In this document: piece by piece, positions 1-7,095 of the stretch
Layout of the letters: each line of letters opens with the position of its first letter
Position numbering within the stretch: the first letter of the stretch is position 1
Origin: Terrimesophilobacter sp036565765
Lineage (GTDB): Bacteria > Actinomycetota > Actinomycetes > Actinomycetales > Microbacteriaceae
Assembly (NCBI RefSeq): GCF_036565765.1
Contig: NZ_DATCXP010000144.1
Length of the DNA stretch: 10,447 nucleotides
Direction: 5' to 3' (one strand)
Notes under the pieces: model-generated
The model's input: only the letters and a program-made list of their open reading frames with translations
The model's database searches: none
Told to the model about the DNA's origin: nothing
Program-made: the position numbers and the translations under genes

Positions 1-1065
1 CACGCCTCGAAGGCCGCGGTGGCGTCGTACGGCGACGACCTGCGCGTCTCGTGGCGCCACCGCGACGAGAGGTACGCCGAGAAGCTGGCGACGCCGGACA
101 CCAGCGTCGGCGACCTGATCGGCGACGTCGACCCGATCCGCGTCGCGCAGGGCCGGACGCTGGGCGACCCGGAGACGATCCACTTCGGGCTGATCCCGCG
201 CTCCCACCGCGGCATCGTCGCGATCAACGAGCTGCCCGACCTCGCCGAGCGGATCCAGGTCGCGCTGCTCAACGTGCTGGAGGAGCGGGACATCCAGGTG
301 CGCGGGTACCAGCTGCGGCTGCCACTCGACGTGCTGGTGGTCGCCAGCGCCAACCCCGAGGACTACACCAACCGCGGCCGGATCATCACCCCGCTCAAGG
401 ACCGGTTCGGCGCGGAGATCCGCACGCACTACCCGGTCGCGCTCGAGGACGAGATCGCGGTGGTCCGGCAGGAGGCCGACCTGCGGGCCGAGGTGCCCGA
501 CTACCTGGTCGAGATCCTGGCCCGCTTCACCCGCAACCTGCGTGAGTCCTCCTCTGTCGACCAGCGGTCCGGCGTGTCCGCCCGGTTCGCGATCGCGGGC
601 GCCGAGACCATCGCCGCGGCCGCCCTGCACCGGGCGACGGTCCAGGGAGAGGCCGAAGCGGTGGCCCGGGTGGTCGACCTGGAGACCGCCGTCGACGTGC
701 TCGGCGGCAAGATCGAGTTCGAGACCGGCGAGGAGGGCCGGGAGACCGAAATCCTCACCCACCTGCTGCGCACCGCGACCGCCGACACCGTGCGGGAGCA
801 CTTCCGGGGCATCGATTTCGGGGCGCTGGTCGAGGCGATCGACGGCGGCGCGACGGTGTCGACCGGCGTGCAGGTCACCGCACCCGAGTTCCTGGCCGAG
901 CTGCCGGTGCTTGGCGAGTCGGAACTCTATGAGGACATCTGCGACCGGCTGGACGCTGCCAGCAACGGGCAGCGGGCCGCCGCCATCGAACTCGCCCTCG
1001 AAGGCCTCTACCTCGCCCGCAAGATCGGCAAGGAGACCGACGGAAGCGACACCGTCTATGGTTAG
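1..1065 (+). CDS. MoxR/ChlI-like AAA+ ATPase, 5' end missing (Rv0958-like)
   Basis: The frame is open from base 1, so the gene starts outside the window; 354 C-terminal residues are visible and the Walker A loop is not. In fragment numbering, a Walker B-like strand lies at 71-81 (GIVAINELPDL), followed by a helix predicted to bind VWA partners or DNA-free substrates in this superfamily. Sensor 1 is ASANPEDY (115-122), and LKDRFGAE (132-139) carries the likely arginine finger R135. These are hallmarks of the magnesium-chelatase ChlI/MoxR clade. Such ATPases act as cytoplasmic oligomeric rings that remodel or metallate a client through a VWA partner. That partner is encoded directly downstream with an 8-base overlap, so the two are probably translationally coupled. 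From memory it matches M. tuberculosis Rv0958 (annotated possible magnesium chelatase, about 460 residues). True chelation of magnesium is unlikely, since no tetrapyrrole genes are nearby. The client is unknown. Odd point: Asn76 stands where Walker B usually has Asp. Confidence 0.9.
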   Translation, partial: HASKAAVASYGDDLRVSWRHRDERYAEKLATPDTSVGDLIGDVDPIRVAQGRTLGDPETIHFGLIPRSHRGIVAINELPDLAERIQVALLNVLEERDIQVRGYQLRLPLDVLVVASANPEDYTNRGRIITPLKDRFGAEIRTHYPVALEDEIAVVRQEADLRAEVPDYLVEILARFTRNLRESSSVDQRSGVSARFAIAGAETIAAAALHRATVQGEAEAVARVVDLETAVDVLGGKIEFETGEEGRETEILTHLLRTATADTVREHFRGIDFGALVEAIDGGATVSTGVQVTAPEFLAELPVLGESELYEDICDRLDAASNGQRAAAIELALEGLYLARKIGKETDGSDTVYG

Positions 1066-3082
1066 ACCCAACATCCGGTTCCGCCGCTACGACGGCGGCG
1101 ACCCGCTCGCTCCCCCGGTCGACGTCGCCGAGGCACTCGACGCGATCGGCGAGAGCGTCATGGCCGGCAACTCGGCCGAACGCTCGATGCGCGAATTCCT
1201 GCGCCGCGGCGGCCAGGGCCGCACAGGGCTCGACGAGCTCGCCCGCCGGGTATCCGAGCGGCGCCGCAACTTGCTGCAACGACACAACCTCTCCGGCACC
1301 CTCCAGGAGGTGAAGGAACTGCTCGATCACGCGGTGCTCGAGGAGCGCAAGCAACTGGCCCGCGACGCGGAACTGGACGACATCGAGCGCGCCTTCGCGC
1401 AGACCCGCCTGGAGAGCCTGCCGTCGTCCACCGCGGCGGCGGTGAACGAGCTCAGCGACTACGCCTGGCAATCGGCCCAAGCCCGCGCGGACTACGAGAG
1501 GATCAAGGACCTGCTCGGCCGGGAACTGCTCGATCAACGGTTTGCCGGGATGAAACAGGCGCTGGAGAACGCCACCGACGAGGACCGCGCGGCGATCAGC
1601 GACATGCTCGCCGACCTCAACGACCTGCTGGACAAGCACCGCCGCGACGAGGACACCAGCCAAGACTTCGACGACTTCATGGCGAAACACGGAGACTTCT
1701 TCCCTGAGCAGCCGCAGAACATCGACGAGCTGATCGACACGCTGGCGCGGCGCTCGGCCGCAGCGCAGCGGATGCTGGACTCGATGACCCCGCAGCAACG
1801 CGAGGAACTGCTGCAGCTCTCCGCCCAGGCATTCGGGTCGCCGCAGCTCATGCAGTCGCTGGCCCAGCTCGACGCCAACCTGCAGGCGCTGCGGCCGGGC
1901 GAGCGGTGGACCGGCGCGGAGCGGTTCGACGGCGAACAAGGCCTGGGGCTGGGCGACGGCACCGGGATGCTGCAGGACCTCGCCGACCTGGACGACCTCA
2001 CCGAGCAACTGTCCCAGTCCTACGGCGGTGCCCGGCTCGATGACATCGATCTGGACAAGCTCGCCCGCCAGCTTGGCGACCAGGCCGCCGTCGAGGCCAG
2101 CGCGCTGCGGGAACTCGAGAACGCGCTCCGGAAGGCGGGCACGCTGCGCCGCGACTCCGCCGGACAGCTCAAGCTCACCCCCAAGGCCATGCGTCAGCTC
2201 GGCAAGGAGCTGCTGCGCGACATCGCAACCCGACGGTCGGGGCGGCAAGGCGAACGCGACCTGCGCCAGTCCGGCGCCGCGGGCGAACCCTCCGGTGCCA
2301 CCCGGGCGTGGGAGTTCGGCGACACGGAACCGTGGGACACCCCGCGCACCGTCCTGAACGGGGTGCGGCGCCGACTGACCGAGGGGGGCGGCCGCCCGAT
2401 CGCGATCGAGGACATCGAGGTCGCCGAAACCGAGGCACGCACCCAAGCGGCGGTCGCGCTGCTGGTGGATACCTCGTTCTCGATGGCCCTGGACGGCCGC
2501 TGGGTGCCGATGAAGCGCACCGCGCTCGCCCTGCACACGCTGATCCGGTCCCGGTTCCGCGACGATCGCCTGCAGTTAATCGGATTCGCGCGGATCGCCG
2601 AGGTGATGGACATCGAACAGCTCACCGCGTTGGACAGCCAGTGGCAGAAGGGCACCAACCTGCACCACGCCCTGCTGCTGGCCAACCGTCACTTCCGTGA
2701 GCACTCGAACGCGCAGCCGGTGCTGCTCATCGTCACCGATGGCGAGCCAACGTCCCATCTGGAGAACGACGGCACGGTCAGCTTCGCGTACCCGCCGCAT
2801 CCGGTCACCATCGCGCGCACGATCGGCGAGCTGGACAACTCGATGCGCCTGGGCGCGCAGACCACGTTCTTCCGTCTCGGCGAGGACCCCGGGCTGGCCC
2901 GGTTCGTGGACTCGATGGCGAAACGGGTCTCCGGGCGCGTGGTCGCCCCCGAACTCGGCGATCTCGGTGCCGCCGTGGTGGGTTCCTACCTCGGCTCTCG
3001 CGATTTCTGGCCGGCCGCCGACTCGCGCAGCGAGTACGGCACCTGGTACGGCGGGCGGGGATTCTGGGTCGGGGACGAGTGA
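1058..3082 (+). CDS. VWA-domain protein, partner of the upstream AAA+ ATPase (Rv0959-like)
   Basis: This 674-residue protein starts at ATG 1058, inside the end of the ATPase gene (ATGGTTAG overlap). The frame is open further upstream, but that stretch translates the ATPase gene out of frame, and MVRPNIRFRRYDGG is a natural N-terminus. Residues 1 to about 415 are charged, helical and rich in Glu, Arg and Gln, probably with coiled-coil parts. A short conserved-looking segment (FGDTEPWD, 420-427) precedes the VWA domain (about 464-640). The MIDAS metal site is complete: DTSFS (471-475), Thr533 in GTNLHHAL and Asp561 in TDGEPT. The layout, a helical N-terminus plus a C-terminal VWA domain, resembles ViaA and CbbO, which bind their AAA+ partner through the VWA domain; a cytoplasmic adaptor role is inferred. 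Length agrees with what I recall for Rv0959 (about 672). There is no signal peptide or membrane segment. A rare TTA leucine codon occurs at residue 507. Confidence 0.93.
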   Translation: MVRPNIRFRRYDGGDPLAPPVDVAEALDAIGESVMAGNSAERSMREFLRRGGQGRTGLDELARRVSERRRNLLQRHNLSGTLQEVKELLDHAVLEERKQLARDAELDDIERAFAQTRLESLPSSTAAAVNELSDYAWQSAQARADYERIKDLLGRELLDQRFAGMKQALENATDEDRAAISDMLADLNDLLDKHRRDEDTSQDFDDFMAKHGDFFPEQPQNIDELIDTLARRSAAAQRMLDSMTPQQREELLQLSAQAFGSPQLMQSLAQLDANLQALRPGERWTGAERFDGEQGLGLGDGTGMLQDLADLDDLTEQLSQSYGGARLDDIDLDKLARQLGDQAAVEASALRELENALRKAGTLRRDSAGQLKLTPKAMRQLGKELLRDIATRRSGRQGERDLRQSGAAGEPSGATRAWEFGDTEPWDTPRTVLNGVRRRLTEGGGRPIAIEDIEVAETEARTQAAVALLVDTSFSMALDGRWVPMKRTALALHTLIRSRFRDDRLQLIGFARIAEVMDIEQLTALDSQWQKGTNLHHALLLANRHFREHSNAQPVLLIVTDGEPTSHLENDGTVSFAYPPHPVTIARTIGELDNSMRLGAQTTFFRLGEDPGLARFVDSMAKRVSGRVVAPELGDLGAAVVGSYLGSRDFWPAADSRSEYGTWYGGRGFWVGDE

Positions 3083-3104
3083 CGTCAGCCCGGCCGACGG
3101 CGAA

Positions 3105-3164
3105 CGCGCCACCTTGTCACGAGCGCGCCGGGTCGACCGGACGCGCTCGTGACAAGGTGGCGCG
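3105..3164. terminator. Perfect 23-bp inverted repeat between convergent genes, likely bidirectional terminator
   Basis: The arms 3105-3127 and 3142-3164 are exact reverse complements over 23 bases (core ACCTTGTCACGAGC). The 14-base loop can add four more pairs (CCGG 3128-3131 with CCGG 3137-3140) past a bulged A3141. It begins 22 bases after the VWA stop codon and ends 9 bases before the stop codon of the convergent DUF4386 gene, so it can end transcription from both sides. No T-run follows either arm, as is common for actinobacterial terminators. The unusually long perfect stem may also be a dispersed palindromic repeat copied elsewhere in the genome. Confidence 0.75.
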
Positions 3165-3173
3165 AGCAAGCCG

Positions 3174-3902
3174 TTACCGGGTCACCTCCGACTCGGTGAC
3201 CAGCTCGGCGGTGATCGGGGACGGCCTGAAGCCCTTGACGACCAGCCAGACGCCCAGTGAGAACTCCCAGAGCGCGAGGAAGAGGGCGCCGAGTCCGGAC
3301 AGCGGGGACACCGTTCCCCAGAGCCCGAAGAGCGTGCCGGCCACGGCGGCGACGAGCAGTGGTGCGCCGATGAATCCCAGCACGGGAAGGATCCGCGGCA
3401 CCAGTCGCGATCGGTACATCAGGGAGCCGAGCAGCAGCGCGTTCGCGGCCGGAAGGAAGCCCTGTCCGAGCACCGTCGTCCAGGTGTGCAGGGCGAGCAA
3501 CGCCTGTCCGGTGATCAGCGCATCCTCTCCCGCTCCGGCTTGCCGAAGGCTGACGATGGAGAGAAGGGCGACGACACCGGCGAAGATCAGGGCGCCCTCC
3601 AGGATCCGTGCGGCGACGAAGCCCAGCGCGATGCCTTCGTTCTGCCGCTTGACCACCGGGTACAGCGCGACGCCGGTGCCAATGCAGGCCAGGGCAACGA
3701 TGATCTCCAGGATGCCGCCGAAGATGACGGCGGTGTCCGGGCCGGGGCCGGCGATGTAACCCGGGTCGGTCCGCACCGGACCGTAGAGGGCCAGGGTCGG
3801 GATGGAGATGAAGGTGATCAGGTAGAGCACGCCCGCGACGAGCGCGGTCTTCCGCAGCGAGCCCATCGGGACTCGTGCTGCCTTGGGCTGGATGGTGGTC
3901 AT
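3174..3902 (-). CDS. DUF4386 family integral membrane protein
   Basis: This 242-residue protein has about six transmembrane helices, near residues 18-40, 58-82, 91-118, 133-158, 166-190 and 200-222, with a short basic cytoplasmic N-terminus. The segment YPVVKRQNEGIALGFVAARILEG (roughly 81-103) is the characteristic DUF4386 signature: a helix end, a polar loop with Asn-Glu-Gly, then Arg and Glu inside the next helix. The family's function is unknown; no transport or enzymatic motif is visible. The ATG at 3902 is supported by AAGGAG nine bases upstream. It follows the 83-residue gene by 39 bases with no terminator between, so the two are probably co-transcribed, perhaps under control of the MalT-type regulator encoded further upstream. 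The 3' end faces the strong inverted repeat at 3105-3164. Confidence 0.88.
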   Translation of the reverse strand: MTTIQPKAARVPMGSLRKTALVAGVLYLITFISIPTLALYGPVRTDPGYIAGPGPDTAVIFGGILEIIVALACIGTGVALYPVVKRQNEGIALGFVAARILEGALIFAGVVALLSIVSLRQAGAGEDALITGQALLALHTWTTVLGQGFLPAANALLLGSLMYRSRLVPRILPVLGFIGAPLLVAAVAGTLFGLWGTVSPLSGLGALFLALWEFSLGVWLVVKGFRPSPITAELVTESEVTR

Positions 3903-3941
3903 GATGTCGTTCTCCTTCGTGGAATTGATGTGGATGTTGAG

Positions 3942-4193
3942 TTATCGAGGCTCTGAACTGGGCTCGGGCCGGTCGGTGTCGACCCGGGTGACCGCGACCA
4001 GCGGTAGCCCGGTGTCGCGTAGTTTCTGCAGCAGGCCGTGCAGTGCCGCCTGGTCGATGATCGGGCCGTGGATGAGCGTGGTTCCGTTGCTCTCGGGGGT
4101 GAGGCTCAGCCCGTCAAGCCAGGCGGACCATCGAGTGTCGAGGTGCCCCTGAACGCGAATTTCGTACCATGGTGGGTTGTCGTTGGGTATCAC
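3942..4193 (-). CDS. Conserved small protein of unknown function (83 aa)
   Basis: The GTG start at 4193 is supported by AAGGAG eight bases upstream (complement of 4202-4207). The protein is compact and probably cytoplasmic. Predicted order is strand (YEIRVQGHL, 10-18), short helix with three Trp-rich positions (W22, W25), two strands around 29-46 joined by a turn (SNGTTL), helix (DQAALHGLLQKLRD, 47-60), and a last strand (LPLVAVTRV, 63-71). This is an alpha/beta plait of the kind seen in small ligand-binding or dimerising domains. I recognise the pattern YEIRVxGHLD...GP(I/V)xDQAALHGLL as recurring in actinobacterial and Chloroflexi proteins annotated as hypothetical, but know no assigned function. 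It lies between the MalT-type regulator gene and the DUF4386 gene on the same strand. A role as modulator of one of them is a guess. Confidence 0.85.
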   Translation of the reverse strand: MIPNDNPPWYEIRVQGHLDTRWSAWLDGLSLTPESNGTTLIHGPIIDQAALHGLLQKLRDTGLPLVAVTRVDTDRPEPSSEPR

Positions 4194-4208
4194 GCTGCTG
4201 GCTCCTTG

Positions 4209-4229
4209 CGTTTCTGCATGCTTGAAACG
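4209..4229. promoter_or_regulatory. 21-bp dyad upstream of the 83-residue gene, possible operator or 5'-UTR hairpin
   Basis: CGTTTC (4209-4214) and GAAACG (4224-4229) are perfect inverted arms around a 9-base centre that itself contains the palindrome GCATGC (4216-4221). The dyad ends two bases before the AAGGAG ribosome binding site of the 83-residue gene on the minus strand. It could be a repressor site or an RNA hairpin affecting access to that site. Function is inferred only from symmetry and position. Confidence 0.4.
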
Positions 4230-4251
4230 TAGAAGGAGGGGTGGTGAGCGG

Positions 4252-4285
4252 GAATCACCACATGGGGTGATTAACGTGGTGATTC
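4252..4285. promoter_or_regulatory. GGTGATT repeat cluster with 10-bp perfect dyad; candidate operator or terminator
   Basis: GAATCACCAC (4252-4261) and GTGGTGATTC (4276-4285) are perfect inverted arms with a 14-base loop. Within the element the heptamer GGTGATT occurs three times: inverted at 4253-4259 and direct at 4266-4272 and 4278-4284. The right arm includes the first two bases of the complement of the regulator's TGA stop. A transcript could fold here as a terminator, but the stem lacks GC density and a T-run, and the extra direct copy suits protein binding better. Repeated short sites upstream of target genes are typical of MalT-type activators. The site sits 59-92 bases upstream of the GTG of the 83-residue gene, a normal activator distance. 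Confidence 0.45.
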
Positions 4286-6986
4286 AGCCGCGCGACAACA
4301 GGTCGAGTTCCTCGGCTCGGCGCACCGCGGCCCGGCGGTTGGTCACCCCGAGCTTGGCGTAGATGTTCTTGGTGTGGGTGCGGACGGTGTTCAGCGACAC
4401 CACGAGCTCTCGGGCAATGGCCGGGCCGTTCAGCTCGGATCCGAGCAGGCGAAGCACATCCAGTTCGCGTTCGCTGAGCGGCTCGATCAGGCGCTGCCGC
4501 GCTCGGCTTCCGTGCGGAGCCGTGCCCGTGGCGGTCAGGATTCGCCGCACAAAGTGCGGGGCGACGCCCTGCTTCGCGGCGGCTCGCAGCAGCGACACGA
4601 GCGGGGCCCCCTCATCCGCGAAGATCCGCAGGTAGCCCTCCGGCTCGGCCAGCTCCAGCGCGCGGCGGAGTGCGCCCAGTGCCGAGCCTGTGTTCCCTAG
4701 GGTCTGCTGTGCGAGCGCCTGCAGCACCAGGATCTCGATCACGCTCCCGGTGCGCTCCCCCGCTTCCGCCGTGTGCCGGAGGCGATCCAGGAGCAAGGTC
4801 GCCGCGAGGAGGAAGTGCTCGTCGCGGTCGATCGCGTGCTGGGCCAGGAGAAGCCGGGCCAGGGTGATGTGCTCGTACTCGCGCAGGTAGGAGAGCTCGT
4901 CCTCGGGAGAGAGGCCGCGCTCGCGCGCCCAGGCGAGTGCGTCGCCGACCCGCCCCTCGGCGATCCAGACCCGCGCCCGCACGGCCGCCACCGGTCGCAC
5001 GTTCGGGAAGAAATCCCCGTCGTACAAGCGCTCGGCCTCGTCGAGCAGCTCGATGGCGGCATCCGGATCCCCTTCGGCCTGCAGGATCCGTGCCATGGCG
5101 ACCCGCCAGCGGTACCGGTTCTGCGCGAGGCCGGCTGGCTCGCCCAGGTCGCTGCTGGAGTGCAGGTGCCTCCGGGCGGTCTCCAGGTCATCGCCTTCCC
5201 GGAACAGTTCGCTCATGCCGACGTGCATGTCCGCGGCTCCCCGCAGTGCCGAGTCGGCCTGAGTGGTCGCGGTCAGGCCCCGTTCGTAGGTGCTCATCGC
5301 CTCGCGGAGCCGGCCCTGCGTGATCCGGATGTCGGCCAGGGCGATGGAGCAGCCGGCCACGTCGGAGAGGTGCCCGCCTTTCCGTAGTTGGGCCACGGAC
5401 TCCGTCCACCAGCGGTGCGCGGTCGTGAGCTCCCCGCTCGCCCAGTGTGCGAGTCCAAGCATGCCGGCCGCCGCTCCGTACTCGACGGGGTTGTCCTCAC
5501 CGATCAGGTCGAGCGCGCGCCGGGCATAGACGATGGTGCCGGCGCCATCGCCAAGAGCCCACGCCTGCGCGGCCCGGTAGATGGCGATCTCGCTGGAAAG
5601 ACCGCGCAGCTCCCGATCTTCCCCCGGCTCTGCCTCCCGCTCCGCGGCCGCGTGCTCCAGCCACCGCTCGGCATCCCGCAGGCGTGCCTCAACACCGTCG
5701 ACCTCTCCGGTGATCAGCATCACCCCGGCGTGCATCACGCTTAGCTCGGGCCTGGCTTCAAGCAGCTCGCCCGGCAGCGCCTCGAGCAGGTGGCGCAGGG
5801 TGACCTCCTGTCGGGCCTGGCGCATCGCGGGGAGGGCGCGCTCGATGAGATCCGCCGCTTTCTCGAACTGGCCGCCGGCCATGGCGTGGCGGATCGCCTC
5901 GGGCAGGTCGCCGTTGTGCTCGAACCAGTCGCCTGCCCGTGCGTGCAGCTCGGCGACGACGTCGGGCTGCTCGTCCAGCAGGCGCGCCCGTAGCACATCG
6001 GCGAACAGGTGGTGGTAGCGATACCACTGGCGGCGATCATCGAGCGGGATCAGGAACAGGTTGCCGCGATCGAACGCTTCGAGCGTGGCCTTGCCGCCGG
6101 TCTGTCCGGTGACCGCGTCGCACAGCGATCCGTTCAGCCGGCTCAGGATGGAGGTCTGCAGGAGGAAGCCGCGCACCCACCCGGGCTGCCGCTGCAACAC
6201 CTCTTCGACCAGGTAGTCGACGATGTAGCGGTCGTCGCCGGCGAAATCAGAGATGAAGCCGGTGATGTCGTCCCGGCCCTGCATGGAGAGTGCCGCCAGC
6301 TGGAGCGCGGCAATCCAGCCCTCGGTGCGTTCCGCCAGCGCGGAGACGTCCTCCACCATCAGCGTCAACGCCATCGCCTCGTTCAGATAGGCCGCGGTCT
6401 CGTCCGGGGTAAAGCGCAGGTCGTCGGCGCGGATCTCGACGAGCTCGCCGCGGGCCCGCATCCTTGCCAGCGGCAGCGCCGGGTCGGCTCGGCTGGCGAT
6501 CACCAGGTGGATGTGTGGCGGCAGGTGCTCGACCAGGAAAGCCACCCCGTCGCGCACCGCGGGCGCCTCGATGACGTGGAAGTCGTCGAGCACGAGCACG
6601 ACGTCGTTCGAGGCAGTCTGGAGGTCGTTCAGTAAGGCCGTCAAGAACACCTCCGTCGACGATCGGGACGACTGCAGGAGTGGCAGCGCGTTTGCGCCGA
6701 CTTCGGGCACCGCCGCCTGCAGTGCCGCGACAAGGTAGGTCCAGAACACCACGGGATCGTTGTCGCGCTGGTCGAGCGACAGCCATGCGGCCGATCGCCG
6801 GTCGGCGGAAGCATCCGCCAGCCACTCTGTCAGCAGCGTCGTCTTGCCGAACCCGGCGGGAGCCGACACGAGCAGCAGTGTCGACTCGCTCCCTCGGCTG
6901 AGGCGCTCGCTCAGTCTCGGACGCGCGACCAGACCGCGCCTGAGCTTTGGAACGTGAAGCTTGGTCTCGAGCAGCGGGCCTGCCAT
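4284..6986 (-). CDS. MalT-type LuxR family transcriptional regulator (STAND ATPase)
   Basis: This 900-residue protein has the full MalT layout. The P-loop (SAPAGFGKTTLL, about 41-52, Lys48) and Walker B (VVLVLDDFH, 129-137) mark a signal-transduction NTPase. After it comes the typical YRYHHLFADVLRARL segment near residue 340, and then several hundred residues of Ala/Leu-rich helical repeats, probably TPR-like and the usual sensing region. The C-terminal LuxR HTH spans 837-900 (LSERELDVLRLL; recognition helix around SLNTVRTHTKNIYAKLGV). In this family ATP and an inducer drive oligomerisation and promoter activation; the inducer here is unknown. GGAGG at 6992-6996 (minus strand) lies 5 bases from ATG 6986 but only 2 from GTG 6989, so I prefer the ATG. 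Genes for the 83-residue protein and the DUF4386 protein follow on the same strand after 90 bases and are its likely targets. The gene is intact with no frameshift. Confidence 0.95.
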   Translation of the reverse strand: MAGPLLETKLHVPKLRRGLVARPRLSERLSRGSESTLLLVSAPAGFGKTTLLTEWLADASADRRSAAWLSLDQRDNDPVVFWTYLVAALQAAVPEVGANALPLLQSSRSSTEVFLTALLNDLQTASNDVVLVLDDFHVIEAPAVRDGVAFLVEHLPPHIHLVIASRADPALPLARMRARGELVEIRADDLRFTPDETAAYLNEAMALTLMVEDVSALAERTEGWIAALQLAALSMQGRDDITGFISDFAGDDRYIVDYLVEEVLQRQPGWVRGFLLQTSILSRLNGSLCDAVTGQTGGKATLEAFDRGNLFLIPLDDRRQWYRYHHLFADVLRARLLDEQPDVVAELHARAGDWFEHNGDLPEAIRHAMAGGQFEKAADLIERALPAMRQARQEVTLRHLLEALPGELLEARPELSVMHAGVMLITGEVDGVEARLRDAERWLEHAAAEREAEPGEDRELRGLSSEIAIYRAAQAWALGDGAGTIVYARRALDLIGEDNPVEYGAAAGMLGLAHWASGELTTAHRWWTESVAQLRKGGHLSDVAGCSIALADIRITQGRLREAMSTYERGLTATTQADSALRGAADMHVGMSELFREGDDLETARRHLHSSSDLGEPAGLAQNRYRWRVAMARILQAEGDPDAAIELLDEAERLYDGDFFPNVRPVAAVRARVWIAEGRVGDALAWARERGLSPEDELSYLREYEHITLARLLLAQHAIDRDEHFLLAATLLLDRLRHTAEAGERTGSVIEILVLQALAQQTLGNTGSALGALRRALELAEPEGYLRIFADEGAPLVSLLRAAAKQGVAPHFVRRILTATGTAPHGSRARQRLIEPLSERELDVLRLLGSELNGPAIARELVVSLNTVRTHTKNIYAKLGVTNRRAAVRRAEELDLLSRG

Positions 6987-6991
6987 CACGG

Positions 6992-6996
6992 CCTCC
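6992..6996 (-). promoter_or_regulatory. Ribosome binding site GGAGG that decides the regulator start
   Basis: GGAGG on the minus strand is followed by CC, then GTG, then ATG. The spacing of 5 to the ATG (6986) is workable, whereas 2 to the GTG (6989) is too short. The protein therefore most likely begins MAGPLLETKLHVP. Confidence 0.65.
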
Positions 6997-7075
6997 GTTC
7001 AGCAGTCAGGCTTCGCGCGTGGTCACCTCAGCGTAGTGTCAGCCGGTCGGTGAGACAGGGACCTCGACGGATGTC

Positions 7076-7093
7076 AGCGGGGTGCCGACCGCT
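7076..7093 (-). terminator. Weak hairpin after the three-helix membrane protein gene
   Basis: AGCGG (7076-7080) and CCGCT (7089-7093) pair around an 8-base loop, starting two bases after the minus-strand TGA stop. The stem is short and no T-run follows, so termination is only suggested by position. The rest of 6990-7095 is non-coding upstream DNA of the regulator gene. It has a possible minus-strand -10 (TACGCT, complement of 7030-7035) but no convincing -35. Confidence 0.25.
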
Positions 7094-7095
7094 CC

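Noticed and set aside
542..1057. Upstream in-frame extension of the VWA gene
   Set aside because: It overlaps the conserved ATPase in another frame and translates to Pro/Arg/Ser-rich low-complexity sequence; ATG 1058 gives the natural N-terminus.
875..2536. Long antisense open frame (553 codons) opposite the VWA gene
   Set aside because: It mirrors the GC-rich codon pattern of the VWA gene, gives a low-complexity protein rich in Gly, Val, Gln and Arg with no family motif, and the sense frame has an intact MIDAS domain.
6009..6635. 208-codon plus-strand frame inside the MalT-type regulator gene
   Set aside because: It is a shadow frame opposite the conserved Walker B and STAND segments, with no recognisable domain.
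7037..7078. Two direct copies of TGTCAGC (7037-7043 and 7072-7078) upstream of the regulator gene
   Set aside because: Seven-base direct repeats 35 bases apart are weak, with no symmetry or promoter in good register; not enough to call an operator.
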